Origin: BOG-1155 sp963717985
GTDB lineage: Bacteria > Desulfobacterota > Syntrophorhabdia > Syntrophorhabdales > WCHB1-27
Length of the DNA stretch: 64,000 nucleotides
Assembly (NCBI GenBank): GCA_963717985.1
Contig: CAVQYC010000004.1
Location: 186,001-250,000, forward strand
Reading direction: 5' to 3'
Shown piece after piece: positions 7,652 to 16,799 of the stretch. Every line of letters begins with the position of its first letter. The stretch's first letter is position 1. The notes under the pieces were generated by a model that did not search any database, was not told the DNA's origin, and worked only from the letters and a program-made list of their open reading frames with translations. The position numbers and the translations under genes are program-made.

Positions 7652-8290
7652 CTACGGAAGCAAGGCGTCCTTCGTCGGCCGGGGACCGGCCATTCCGTAG
7701 AACAGAAACGCCACCATCTCGTCCTTGACCTGATCGAGAGTCATCTTTCCTCCGGGCTTATACCAGCGCAGATGCCAGTTTATGACGCCAAACACGTTAA
7801 AGGCGAGGACGGTGAGGTTCTCCTGGCTCACGTAGCCGAGGGACTTGAGAGTTTGCAACTCTTTGCGGTAAATATCGAGGAGCTCGATTTGAAAGGGCTT
7901 TCTGAACCTGGAGACACGCTCCTCTTCGAGGAAGAGGATCTGGGCCTCCTTCCTGCCAATATTGATAAGGAGGTCGAAATGTACTTTGAGCAGCAGCTTG
8001 AAGCGCTCCAGTGGGTCGATGTCGCGATTCACAACCTCGGTCAAGCCGTCTATGATCTGACGGGTCGCCCTCTCGAGGATAGCGATAAGGAGTCCTTCTT
8101 TGCTGCCATAGTGATAGTAGATGTTGGTGATCGTCATCCCGGTCAATCCGGCGATATCCCGGATGGAAGTTGCATTGAATCCCTTGACGGCAAAGAGATC
8201 CACTGCCGCGTCGAGCAGCTTCTCCGCGGTATTCATCGAGTGGCTTGCCGGTTTTCCATGTTTCATGCGCATGCGGGCCTGTTTTTTCAT
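7652..8290 (-). CDS. TetR/AcrR-family transcriptional regulator
   Basis: This protein is about 212 residues. The N-terminal helix-turn-helix is clear: ...AVKGFNATSIRDIAG followed by TGMTITNIYYHYGSKEGLL. The C-terminal ligand domain is helical and not assignable to a ligand. The start at 8290 (MKKQAR) fits a promoter whose predicted transcript begins near 8317; codons further upstream would lie before transcription starts. A second Met at 8266 is also possible, since the ribosome-binding site is weak. It sits next to the acyl-CoA operon promoter with its dyad, so local control of that operon by an acyl-CoA or acid ligand is likely but unproven. Confidence 0.85.
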   Translation of the reverse strand: MKKQARMRMKHGKPASHSMNTAEKLLDAAVDLFAVKGFNATSIRDIAGLTGMTITNIYYHYGSKEGLLIAILERATRQIIDGLTEVVNRDIDPLERFKLLLKVHFDLLINIGRKEAQILFLEEERVSRFRKPFQIELLDIYRKELQTLKSLGYVSQENLTVLAFNVFGVINWHLRWYKPGGKMTLDQVKDEMVAFLFYGMAGPRPTKDALLP

Positions 8291-8323
8291 ACTGTCCCGA
8301 TGATTCGAGTAGTTAAGAAGCAG

Positions 8324-8352
8324 AATATATATCAACTGACCGAGAGAATCAA
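8324..8352 (-). promoter_or_regulatory. Sigma-70-type promoter of tetR
   Basis: On the minus strand TTGATT (8352-8347) and TATATT (8329-8324) are separated by 17 nt. The implied transcript start lies about 27 nt before the chosen tetR start codon. Confidence 0.6.
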
Positions 8353-8858
8353 CGAAATGCTGCGACGCCACAGAACAGCCGCATTTGAAAACTGTACCCC
8401 ATGCCTCCGGCTCCCTCGTCGATCCAGTGTCGGGCCACCACGGTTCTGAGCAGTTCTGTTCATTGCTCGTAGGGCAGCAAAAACGAGACCCAAAGGAGAC
8501 GTCACTCACCCTCTCAGCGAATGTCAAGGCAGAATTGTTTGCACCGGGGACATTATTCCCCAAACGTTGTTTTGCCGACCGCAGCGTCCATCTTTCTACT
8601 TTCCGTAATCCTCAGTTCTTCGCCATATGCCTTATGCTAGCCTTCGTAGGTGAACGCGTTGAGCAAGGGGTCGAGAACAACTTCCTGTAATTGTTACGGG
8701 TAAAGCCCTTCGCTTGATATCACAATGGAACTGGTAATCATTGGCCCTCCCGGAAACGGGATCAGGCAGGCGCGACGCAATGTGTGCAACCACGTTCCCA
8801 CCTCCCCCTACGCATGTTATTACATCACCATAGGGCCCGGTGAGCCCCGTGAGAGGGC
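8353..8858. other. Intergenic stretch, no gene seen
   Basis: About 500 bp between the tetR promoter and the histidine kinase stop codon. A GGCCC/GGGCC hairpin just after the kinase stop (about 8834-8858) could slow transcription but has no T-tract. No coding region is supported. Confidence 0.5.
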
Positions 8859-11800
8859 CTACCGGTCGAGTATGTCCCGTACCCTGTGAAGGAGCTCGTT
8901 GGGCGCAATCGGTTTCGCGATATAGTCGAGGGCTTTGTCGAAAACACCCTTGTCGAGGACTACGTCGGCTGTATAGCCGCTCATGAAGAGGGCCTTGGTG
9001 TCGGGCTTCATCGTCCGCATCTCTTCGTAGGCTTCCTTCCCGTTCTTCTCCGGCATCACGACATCGAGGATGATCAATCGTATCTCGTCCTTGTGCTCCC
9101 TGAACTTTTCGACTGCATCCCGTCCGTTCACCGCGGCTACGACCGTGTATCCCGACATTTTCAGGATGCCGGACATGACCGCGCGGATGTCGGCGTTATC
9201 CTCCGCAAGCAGGAGGGTCTCGCTTCCCCCTTTTGCCTCACGAACGGCGCTTCTCGTTTCCCGTGGTTTTTCTTTCACCTCAGGCAGGTAGATGAGGAAC
9301 GTGCTTCCTTCCCCCGGCCGGCTGGAGACGTTTATGTACCCGTTATGCTGCTTTATGATGCCGTAGACGATAGAGAGGCCGAGACCCGTACCCTTTCCCG
9401 GCTCCTTGGTGGTGAAGAAGGGCTCGAAGATCTTTTCCTGCGTCTTCTCACTCATGCCCATGCCCGTGTCCGTGACTAGGATGAGGGCGTAGGCGTCCGG
9501 TTTGCCGTACCCGTAGGTCCTCCTGAACTCCTCATCGATCACGACCCGCCCCGTCTCGATCGTGAGCCTCCCGCCCTTAGGCATGGCATCCCTGGCATTC
9601 GTGGCGAGGTTGATGAGGACCTGGTCGATCTGCGTCATGTCCGCCCTGACGGTCGCATCGTCGCCCAGCTTTACCGTGAGATCTATGTCCTCGGGCATGA
9701 GCCTTTGCAGCAGCTTCTCCACATCCTTGACTATGGTGGTGACCTTGTGGGGTTTCATCTCCATGATCTGCTTCCTCCCGAAGGCGAGCAGGCTCTGGGT
9801 GATATTGGCGGCCTTGGCAACTGAGGCAAGGATCTGGTCCACATAAACCCGCGAGGGATCGTTCTTCCCCATCTTCATCTGGAGCAGGTTGGCATAGCCC
9901 ATGAGGGCCATGAGGATGTTGTTGAAGTCATGGGCGACACCCCCTGCGAGGGTACCGATGGCCTCCATCTTCTGGGCCTGGCGGAGCTGGGCCTCAAGGT
10001 TCTTGCGTTCGGTGATGTCCCTCAGGAAGACGAGGGAGATAGGCTCGCCCTGATAGGTGGTGAGCGCGGCCGACGCCTCGATGTAGACGATATCGCCGTC
10101 CTTTCTCAGGCCCTTGAACTCGTAGCGGTCCGGGACTGCTTCGCCCCGTTGTCTCGCGCGATTGTAGCCGACGACCTTTCCCAGGTCGTCAGAGTGAACG
10201 ATAAGGTCATGCGTTTTCCCTACTACCTCTTCAAGGTTGCCGTAGCCGAAAATCTCCAGGAACTTCCGGTTGACATAGATGTGGAGACCCCCCCTGACAA
10301 GGGCAATCCCGTCATTGGAGTTCTCTATCGCCACCCGGTAGCGCTCCTCGGATTCCTGCAGCGCCTTCTCGATGCGTTTCTGCTCGGTCGTGTCCCTGAC
10401 CGATTCAATGGCCCCGACGACATTGCCTTCGCGGTCGAAGAGGGGCGATGCGGTGAGGGAGAGATGGGCGCCCCTTCCTTGGTATGCCCTCGGTACGTAA
10501 ATCTCCATGGAAAGCTTGTTGCCCTCCCTCTGCACGTGATCGTAGGTCTTCTCCATCTCCTCGTTCCTCTCGAGTACGAGATTGATGGCGATGGGCCTGC
10601 GCTCTCCGTGAAGGGAGACCGCATATGCGTAATCCCCTTTCCCGAACATCTCTTCCTTCTTCACCCCCGTCAACTCCTCGATGGCCTTGTTCCATGCCAC
10701 GACCCGTTTCTCCCGATCTATGACGAAGGTCGCGTCGGGGAGGAAGTCGATGATGTCGGAAAGGCGTCGGTGGGCTTTTTGGAGTTCTTCTTCCGCGCGC
10801 TTCCGCTCGGTAATCTCTGCAACAACAAAGACTATGCCTGCCGAGAGATCGTCGGCGTCTACCGGGGCGGCGGCGAGCTGGAAGTCCCGTATCTGACCAT
10901 CCTTGCCCAGAAACTTGGTTTCCGTCACCATGGCACGGCCATGCCAGGCCTCGCTGCATATGATCTCCCCCACGCGGGCGAATTCCTTCTCCGACCCGTA
11001 AAAGACACGGGACGATCTGCCCTCAAGCTCCTCCCGGCTGTAGCCTGAGTTGCGGACCATGGCGTCGTTTACCCAGACGATCACCCTCTCAGCGGTTGCG
11101 AGGGCGATGCCCACCGGGGAGGCCGACAGAATGGACCGCAACAGGGCCTCGCTCTTTTTGAGGGCCTCTTCGGCCTGCTTGCGCTCGGTAATGTCCTGGT
11201 TTGCGCCATATATTTTCACGATACGGCCTGAATCATCCTTAAGGATCCTTGTTCGCGCCAGGATATGCCGCACTTCACCATCGCGACGGATAATGCGGTG
11301 TTCCATGTCCGCAACGAATTCGGGGCCGGGTCTTGAGACATTTTCCTCTCCAAATTGATAGTAAAGAGGCAGGTCGTCGGGGTGTATGAACCGTTGTCCG
11401 TACTCCTCCCTCGTCATCCGGTATCCTCCTTCCTGCTCTGCGGTGGTGCCGTAAAAAGCATAGAAGAGGTCATTGAAGATAAAGGTTTCTACCACGGGAT
11501 CAGCATCCCAGTACACGATATGCGCAAGGTCCATTGCCTCGGACAATTGAAGCCGGCTGGCGCGCAGGGCTTCTTCCGATCTCTTACGTTCGGTGATGTC
11601 CCGGAACGTCCAGATTCTCCCGTAGTACTTCCCATCCTTGCCGATCACGGGCCTCGTATATCTGTCAAGGACCGTTCCATCCTTGAGCTCAAGCTCGTCC
11701 CGCATTGTCTCGCCACGATGGGCTAACATATACGCGGTCTTCTCGTAGAAGTGTTCAGGATCTTTGGATAGGCCCCTGACCCATTCGACCTGCGCCTCAT

Positions 11801-12335
11801 CGTCATCGTTCTCGGCGATGTGCCGGGGGATCTTCAACAGGTCGTTGACCTGTTGGTTTTGAAGGATCTTCCTGCCCTTTCTTACGACGATGATTCCATC
11901 GAGCGACACATTTACCTGGGCCTCAAGGAGTGCGGTCTTCTGTCGCAGTTGTTCTTCCGCCCTTTGCTGTCCGGTGATGTCATAGACGGCGCCGGAAATA
12001 GCCGGTCTGCCTTTATAGATTATGCGGTTCCCAAGGACATTCACGGTAATCGTCGTGCCGTCTTTCCTGATAGCCCTGTGTGTAAGTCTTCTCATACTTA
12101 ATTTGCCGGCTAACAATTCCGTCACACGCTCCTGAACGACCTGTTTCTCCTCGGGATGCGTGATATCCATGGCGCCCAATTTATCAACTAACTCCTCATA
12201 GGAGTACCCGTAAATCTCGCAGAATCGCTTGTTGACGAAGCGAAACAGACCTTCCTGGTAGATGTAGACGCCTGCGAGAGAATTCTCCACTATGGTACGG
12301 TATTTGATCTCCGCGGAGAGAAGCTTCGTTCTCAT
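8859..12335 (-). CDS. Six-PAS hybrid sensor histidine kinase
   Basis: This protein has about 1158 residues. Six PAS/PAC units are visible, spanning roughly residues 8-125, 126-255, 260-390, 395-515, 520-655 and 660-775; most end in a DITERK-type PAC signature. A HisKA domain follows with the phospho-acceptor in GGVAHDFNNIL, then a HATPase domain (NLATNARDAM, DTGMGMS, GKGTGLGLS) and a C-terminal receiver (acidic pair in AEDN, phospho-Asp in ILDVVMPEKNG). There are no membrane segments, so it is a cytoplasmic sensor. The start at 12335 is chosen because its ATG overlaps the stop of the preceding small gene (ATGA), implying coupling. Signal and output are unknown; the divergent sigma-54 activator lacks a receiver. 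Confidence 0.92.
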   Translation of the reverse strand: MRTKLLSAEIKYRTIVENSLAGVYIYQEGLFRFVNKRFCEIYGYSYEELVDKLGAMDITHPEEKQVVQERVTELLAGKLSMRRLTHRAIRKDGTTITVNVLGNRIIYKGRPAISGAVYDITGQQRAEEQLRQKTALLEAQVNVSLDGIIVVRKGRKILQNQQVNDLLKIPRHIAENDDDEAQVEWVRGLSKDPEHFYEKTAYMLAHRGETMRDELELKDGTVLDRYTRPVIGKDGKYYGRIWTFRDITERKRSEEALRASRLQLSEAMDLAHIVYWDADPVVETFIFNDLFYAFYGTTAEQEGGYRMTREEYGQRFIHPDDLPLYYQFGEENVSRPGPEFVADMEHRIIRRDGEVRHILARTRILKDDSGRIVKIYGANQDITERKQAEEALKKSEALLRSILSASPVGIALATAERVIVWVNDAMVRNSGYSREELEGRSSRVFYGSEKEFARVGEIICSEAWHGRAMVTETKFLGKDGQIRDFQLAAAPVDADDLSAGIVFVVAEITERKRAEEELQKAHRRLSDIIDFLPDATFVIDREKRVVAWNKAIEELTGVKKEEMFGKGDYAYAVSLHGERRPIAINLVLERNEEMEKTYDHVQREGNKLSMEIYVPRAYQGRGAHLSLTASPLFDREGNVVGAIESVRDTTEQKRIEKALQESEERYRVAIENSNDGIALVRGGLHIYVNRKFLEIFGYGNLEEVVGKTHDLIVHSDDLGKVVGYNRARQRGEAVPDRYEFKGLRKDGDIVYIEASAALTTYQGEPISLVFLRDITERKNLEAQLRQAQKMEAIGTLAGGVAHDFNNILMALMGYANLLQMKMGKNDPSRVYVDQILASVAKAANITQSLLAFGRKQIMEMKPHKVTTIVKDVEKLLQRLMPEDIDLTVKLGDDATVRADMTQIDQVLINLATNARDAMPKGGRLTIETGRVVIDEEFRRTYGYGKPDAYALILVTDTGMGMSEKTQEKIFEPFFTTKEPGKGTGLGLSIVYGIIKQHNGYINVSSRPGEGSTFLIYLPEVKEKPRETRSAVREAKGGSETLLLAEDNADIRAVMSGILKMSGYTVVAAVNGRDAVEKFREHKDEIRLIILDVVMPEKNGKEAYEEMRTMKPDTKALFMSGYTADVVLDKGVFDKALDYIAKPIAPNELLHRVRDILDR

Positions 12336-12652
12336 TTCGTCTTCTTTAATGGTCGTACAGGGTCTTCCCTTGTCGCTCCACAAATAGGACGGACTCTGTT
12401 TTCTCGATTCGTCCGCGTCAATTGGTTGTGTCCGAGGGAAAGAATCAGGATGCCAATCACGGTTTCTCTGTTGGAATCACTGACGTGCGCAATTTCAGCC
12501 ACGGCCGGCGCCATCTCTTTCAAAAGAAGGTAGAGTTCCTCATTGGACATGTTCTCGTAGTCCATTGCCAGCTCTCTTGGGTTTCCGAATGGCAACCTCT
12601 CGTATACAGCCATCTTGTTTGCTCCACTTACGAGGTCAATTTTACTTTTCAT
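12332..12652 (-). CDS. Small protein of unknown function upstream of kinase
   Basis: This 106-residue soluble protein belongs to no family I recognise. The middle (MSNEELYLLLKEMAPAVAEI) looks helical and the last 25 residues are basic (RVRPICGATREDPVRPLKK). GGAG lies nine bases upstream of the start, and the stop overlaps the kinase start by four bases, so the two are probably translationally coupled and could work together. Confidence 0.6.
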   Translation of the reverse strand: MKSKIDLVSGANKMAVYERLPFGNPRELAMDYENMSNEELYLLLKEMAPAVAEIAHVSDSNRETVIGILILSLGHNQLTRTNRENRVRPICGATREDPVRPLKKTK

Positions 12653-12667
12653 CCTTCTGTTCTCCTT

Positions 12668-13024
12668 TTACATTGCTCCAGTTTTGCGGTATACCTCCCG
12701 GGACTTGGAGTCCCGATCACCGGGCGGGAATTCGGCGGCAGTTGTCTCGACCCATACGGAATGATTCAACAGCCCCAGATTCCTTAGCGCAGAAGAAAGC
12801 CTCAGACCGAGAGGACTCTTATCCTGGCGCCCCGGTTCTGATTTCCAATAGATATGGATGCTAAAATCAGTCTCAACTACGGAATGATGATATATCCTTA
12901 TTTCGACCAGATGTGGCGTATCGGTCGGCGAATCAGAGTCAGGTACCAGCTTCAGAAGCTCATCCACTAATTGTCTATTGATTTTTCCAGATGAACGCAA
13001 AGTGATAATCTCAACCCATTTCAT
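12668..13024 (-). CDS. Small protein of unknown function, kinase operon
   Basis: This 118-residue protein begins MKWVEIITLR. The start at 13024 is preceded by GGAGG with nine-base spacing; an upstream in-frame ATG at 13099 lacks such a site. The pattern suggests an alternating alpha/beta fold (VEIRIYHHSVVETDFSIHIYW in mid-protein, of which the strands are clear). I do not recognise the family. It is first in a three-gene run ending with the hybrid kinase and divergent from the sigma-54 activator, so a signalling accessory role is possible. Confidence 0.6.
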   Translation of the reverse strand: MKWVEIITLRSSGKINRQLVDELLKLVPDSDSPTDTPHLVEIRIYHHSVVETDFSIHIYWKSEPGRQDKSPLGLRLSSALRNLGLLNHSVWVETTAAEFPPGDRDSKSREVYRKTGAM

Positions 13025-13127
13025 GTCGTCTATCCTCCGGTAACACCTGCTCATCCTACTGCCAGAAGCGTGCCAGCATGGATTGTATTGTAAAATCAAG
13101 TGTTTACATAAGAACAGTGTGTGATGA

Positions 13128-13145
13128 TTTACGGCATAACGTAAA
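13128..13145. promoter_or_regulatory. Dyad TTTACG-N6-CGTAAA in divergent promoter region
   Basis: A perfect 6-bp inverted repeat (13128-13133 and 13140-13145) lies in the 240-bp space between the kinase operon and the sigma-54 activator. It is the size of a dimeric regulator site. Flanking DNA is AT-rich. No convincing -35/-10 or -24/-12 pair could be fixed. Confidence 0.4.
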
Positions 13146-13263
13146 ATGTGGTACGATATGCAGTAATTCTACTTTTAACCGTAACGTAGCCTCTGATGCT
13201 CGGGTGCTTGCGGCCACCGACCGTTCCGCCTCGCAATTCGGAACGCGCGTAAAGGAGAAAACG

Positions 13264-14832
13264 ATGAACGTGGATGAAAACGTTTTTTTTCGAGAGGCAA
13301 CCCTGCGCATATGCAGCAGCCTCGACATTGTAACGGCTTTGAAGCGCTGCTTTGAATACATACAAGCTTTCATCCCCGCGAATGAAATGAGCCTGCATAT
13401 ACTGGATTATGATCTGAATCTTTTGAAAGTCGTGGCATCAGTCGGTCTCAAGCAAGTAAATGAACGAGTCCTGCCCTTGTCCGAGAGAGGCCGGGATAAA
13501 AGGGCATCCGATTTACAGGCGGCCCTTTCGAAAAATGAAGCATTGGTCCTAATTATGAACCAGCCCGATCAGGAGGTAGCCCTTTCAGAGATTCTAGGAC
13601 AACTTGGGCTCAAATCCGATGTATCGGTAATAATCATGTTTTTGAAACTTGAAAGCAATTTGATTGGTATGCTCGGGCTGGCGGCAGATGGCCTGAATCG
13701 ATACAATAACGAGCACGCTCACCTGCTTAAAGTGCTCCATGAACCTTTTGCCATTGCCATGTCCAACGCACTAAGATATCAGGAAATCATTCGATTCAAG
13801 GACATGCTGGCCGATGACAACCGCTATCTCTATGACGAACTGCGGTCCGTCTCGGGGGACGAGATCATCGGTTCGGATTTTGGTCTAAAAACGGTGATGG
13901 AAATGGTCAGGCAGGTGGCACCCCTCGACAGCCCTGTGCTGTTGCTGGGAGAGACGGGCACAGGAAAAGAGGTCATCGCCAACGCGATTCACTATTCTTC
14001 GCCGCGCAAGGATGGGCCGTTTATCAAGGTGAACTGCGGTGCCATCCCCGAGACCCTCCTCGACAGCGAGCTCTTCGGTCACGAGAAAGGGGCTTTCACC
14101 GGGGCAATCAGCCAAAAGAGGGGCCGTTTTGAACGGGCTGACAAAGGTACGATCTTTTTGGATGAAATTGGAGAACTGCCATTGCAGGCCCAGGTGAGGC
14201 TGTTGCGCGTCCTCCAGACCAAAGAAATCGAACGCGTAGGAGGAACAAGTCCCATACCTGTGGACATCCGCATTATATCGGCCACACACAGAGACCTCGA
14301 GGAAATGATCGCCTCTGGCAGATTTCGCGAAGACCTCTGGTTCCGACTCAATGTCTTTCCTATAACGATCCCGCCGCTCAGGCAGAGAAGAGAAGATATT
14401 CCGGCCCTGTTGCATCACTTGATGGAGCGCAAGTCCAGAGAACTCAAGCTCGCGGAGAGACCTGTGCTGTCACCGGGCGTACTTGACAGGTTTATGGCTT
14501 ATGATTGGCCGGGCAATGTGCGGGAGCTGGAAAACCTGATCGAACGGGCTCTGATCCAGAGCAGGGGTGGCGTGCTTTCATTTGAGACCCTTTTCGAGAC
14601 CCAGATTCCAGTGAGCCGTGAAGTGATTCGTGGCGAGGGCCAAAATCGCACTCTGCTGTCGTTCGACGAGATGACTGTCCAGCACATCAGGCAGGCTTTG
14701 CAGATGGCCGGTGGCAAGATCAACGGGCCGGGAGGAGCTGCGCAACTCCTGGGGCTTCACCCAAATACTCTCAGGACGAAGATGAGCAAGCTGGGAATTC
14801 CATACGGTAGGAGAAGCCGGCTAAGACCGTAA
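13264..14832 (+). CDS. GAF-domain sigma-54-dependent transcriptional activator
   Basis: This 522-residue protein has a GAF sensor domain (about 20-175), an AAA+ domain (about 200-440) and a C-terminal Fis-type helix-turn-helix (about 475-515). AAA+ motifs are clear: Walker A GETGTGKE, the sigma-54 contact loop ELFGHEKGAFTGA, Walker B GTIFLDEIGELP, and the arginine region RFREDLWFRLNV. The start at 13264 is preceded by AAAGGAG with six-base spacing; an earlier ATG at 13078 has no such site. There is no receiver domain, so control is likely by a small ligand in the GAF domain. Targets are unknown; it is divergent from the kinase cluster. Confidence 0.92.
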   Translation: MNVDENVFFREATLRICSSLDIVTALKRCFEYIQAFIPANEMSLHILDYDLNLLKVVASVGLKQVNERVLPLSERGRDKRASDLQAALSKNEALVLIMNQPDQEVALSEILGQLGLKSDVSVIIMFLKLESNLIGMLGLAADGLNRYNNEHAHLLKVLHEPFAIAMSNALRYQEIIRFKDMLADDNRYLYDELRSVSGDEIIGSDFGLKTVMEMVRQVAPLDSPVLLLGETGTGKEVIANAIHYSSPRKDGPFIKVNCGAIPETLLDSELFGHEKGAFTGAISQKRGRFERADKGTIFLDEIGELPLQAQVRLLRVLQTKEIERVGGTSPIPVDIRIISATHRDLEEMIASGRFREDLWFRLNVFPITIPPLRQRREDIPALLHHLMERKSRELKLAERPVLSPGVLDRFMAYDWPGNVRELENLIERALIQSRGGVLSFETLFETQIPVSREVIRGEGQNRTLLSFDEMTVQHIRQALQMAGGKINGPGGAAQLLGLHPNTLRTKMSKLGIPYGRRSRLRP

Positions 14833-15505
14833 TTAAGTTGTTTGGCCATTTAGAATTTCCTTCGCGCAGGGAAACGGTTCGTTATTAATTGAAGAGCAGT
14901 ACATCACTAAGGGGTATGGATATCAGGACCATCCACGGAGTTACTTGGCCATTAGAACATTCAGACGACCATGATCTACATTCATGTGGCCAAGGCAAAC
15001 TTCTTGGGTGAAGAGTCCTCTTGATGAGAAGAAAGGCTAGCGACAGAGCGGCGCCGTCGCCATTACCATTACAAATGTCGCCTGACACTGTGGCTGTGCG
15101 GATCCCCGATTACACGAAGGCGTCCTCCGCCGCCCCATCCGGACCAAACCTCCAAGATTACACCCAGTCGGCAACGGGATCCGGGCGTCCACCGTTTGCC
15201 GTGGCATTCTTTCGAAGGTCGCTTATGCCGCGCCTCCTTGGCTTGGTGGCCACCTTACTCATGGCATTCCGTAAAAATCTTGAAACACCAAAAGGCACAA
15301 CTTGGTGAAGTGAGCAAGCTCCTTTTCCCGGCCGGAGGAAATTTCGATGGATTTCGCCGTGATCGTCGGCGTCGCGAGCCGGAGCATAAGAGGATGGGGG
15401 GACACTCCTCTCGCCCCCTTGCTTTCGGAGGGGTGTCCCCCCTCCATTTTTCGACTCGCGGCGGCGGCGAGACAGGCGAAAGGCGCGAAATTAACCCGGC
15501 CGGCG
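14833..15505. other. Long intergenic stretch upstream of moeA
   Basis: About 670 bp without a supportable gene. Short frames on both strands lack ribosome-binding sites and have non-coding composition. The only structure found is the hairpin at 15392-15438. No molybdenum-cofactor riboswitch was recognised, and the moeA promoter lies downstream of this stretch. Confidence 0.5.
15392..15438. repeat. Imperfect palindrome upstream of moeA operon
   Basis: A GGGGGACACTCCTC arm and a GAGGGGTGTCCCCC arm flank a 17-nt loop, pairing over about 18 bp with two mismatches. There is no adjacent gene end or T-tract. It resembles the other GC-rich palindromes in this window in form but not in sequence. Confidence 0.5.
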
Positions 15506-15534
15506 TTGACAATTGTCGGTCGAATCGGTATATT
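15506..15534 (+). promoter_or_regulatory. Sigma-70-type promoter of the molybdenum cofactor operon
   Basis: TTGACA (15506-15511) and TATATT (15529-15534) are separated by exactly 17 nt. The predicted start leaves a leader of about 30 nt before the moeA GTG codon, too short for a riboswitch. Confidence 0.75.
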
Positions 15535-15572
15535 GTGAAGATCGTAACTACGAGTACCGGTGATGTTTTTTC

Positions 15573-16799
15573 GTGGAATTCCTCACATCGATCAGGCCAG
15601 CGGAAGCGCTCACGCTCATCATGTCTTTTCCTGTCGCGCCCTTGGGGGGAGAAGAGGTTCCCCTTGAGCAGGCACTTGACAGGGTGCTCGCGGCAGATAT
15701 CACCGCCCGGGAAGATATACCGCCTTTTCCACGGTCTCTCGTAGACGGCTACGCCGTAAGGGTAAAGGACACCTATGGGGCACGGGAAGGCACGCCCGCC
15801 TTCCTCCAGGTGGAGGGAGAGGTGTTGGTCGGTGAGGTCGCGGAAAAGGAGGTCGATGACGGCCAGGCAGTTTACGTCGCGACCGGGGCCATGATGCCTG
15901 ACGGCGCGGACGGCGCGGTCATGGTCGAGTATACGAGGCAGGCAGGCGCGGCCATCGAGGTGACCCGCACCGTCCGCCGGGGAGAGAATATCTGCTTCAG
16001 GGGCGAAGACCTGCAGAAAGGGCAGGTTGTGCTTGAAAAGGGGCAGGTCCTCTCGCCCTTCGACTTAGGCGTTCTGGCCGCCCTCGGGGTCACCCGCATT
16101 CCCGTCCGGCAACAACCCGTGTGCGGCCTCATCTCCTCAGGCAACGAGATCATACCGGTGGACGGCGTGGTGGAAGCGGGCAAGGTCAGGGACATTAACA
16201 CCCATACCGTATCGGGTCTGATAAAAAGGCAGGGTTGTCTCGTCCGGTTCGGAGGCATAGCCAGGGACACGGTTGACGATATAACTTCGAGGCTTTCTGC
16301 TCTCAGGGAGTGCGATGCGATAGTGCTCTCGGGCGGGAGCTCGAAGGGTCAGAGCGACTTCATGACCACGGCGGTCGAGGGGCTTGGTGGAAAGGTCCTC
16401 TTTCACGGCCTCAACATAAAGCCGGGCAAGCCGACGGTTTTCGCCTCCTTGTGGGGAAAACCGGTATTCGGCCTTCCCGGCCATCCCGTCTCCTGCGCCA
16501 TGGTCGTCATGAGGTTCGTGCAGCCCCTTCTGGCGCGCATGAAAGGTGAGAGGCGCTCCGGTCTGCCCCGGACCATATGGGGGACGTTGACGACAAATAT
16601 ACCGTCGGCCTACGGGATAGAGGAATACGTGAGGGTAAGCGTGGAGAGAAAAGAAGGTCTGACGCCTCTGGTGACGCCCATCTTCGCAAAATCGTCAGTC
16701 ATCTCCACCCTTTCGAAAGCAGACGGCTACGTCGTTGTGCCGGAAGGGCAGGAAGGCATAGAGGCCGGCGTCGAGGTCGAGGTACTCTCCCTTGGGTAA
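15573..16799 (+). CDS. moeA: Molybdopterin molybdenumtransferase MoeA
   Basis: This 408-residue protein, starting at GTG, inserts molybdate (or tungstate) into adenylated molybdopterin. Family motifs are visible: SLVDGYAVR in the N-terminal part, ATGAMMPDGADGAVMVEYT, the substrate loop VLSGGSSKGQSDF, and the GLPGHPVSCAMV motif near the C-terminal beta domain. It is the first gene of the cofactor operon and directly follows a strong promoter. Its stop overlaps the start of a second, PBP-fused MoeA, so the cell makes two forms that may divide Mo and W use. Confidence 0.92.
   Translation: MEFLTSIRPAEALTLIMSFPVAPLGGEEVPLEQALDRVLAADITAREDIPPFPRSLVDGYAVRVKDTYGAREGTPAFLQVEGEVLVGEVAEKEVDDGQAVYVATGAMMPDGADGAVMVEYTRQAGAAIEVTRTVRRGENICFRGEDLQKGQVVLEKGQVLSPFDLGVLAALGVTRIPVRQQPVCGLISSGNEIIPVDGVVEAGKVRDINTHTVSGLIKRQGCLVRFGGIARDTVDDITSRLSALRECDAIVLSGGSSKGQSDFMTTAVEGLGGKVLFHGLNIKPGKPTVFASLWGKPVFGLPGHPVSCAMVVMRFVQPLLARMKGERRSGLPRTIWGTLTTNIPSAYGIEEYVRVSVERKEGLTPLVTPIFAKSSVISTLSKADGYVVVPEGQEGIEAGVEVEVLSLG

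Noticed and set aside
14833..15572. Possible molybdenum-cofactor riboswitch before moeA
   Set aside because: The consensus promoter at 15506-15534 leaves a leader of about 30 nt, too short, and no matching fold was found.
15021..15744. Open frames upstream of moeA
   Set aside because: No ribosome-binding site, biased composition, and they cross the moeA promoter; no homology-like motifs seen.
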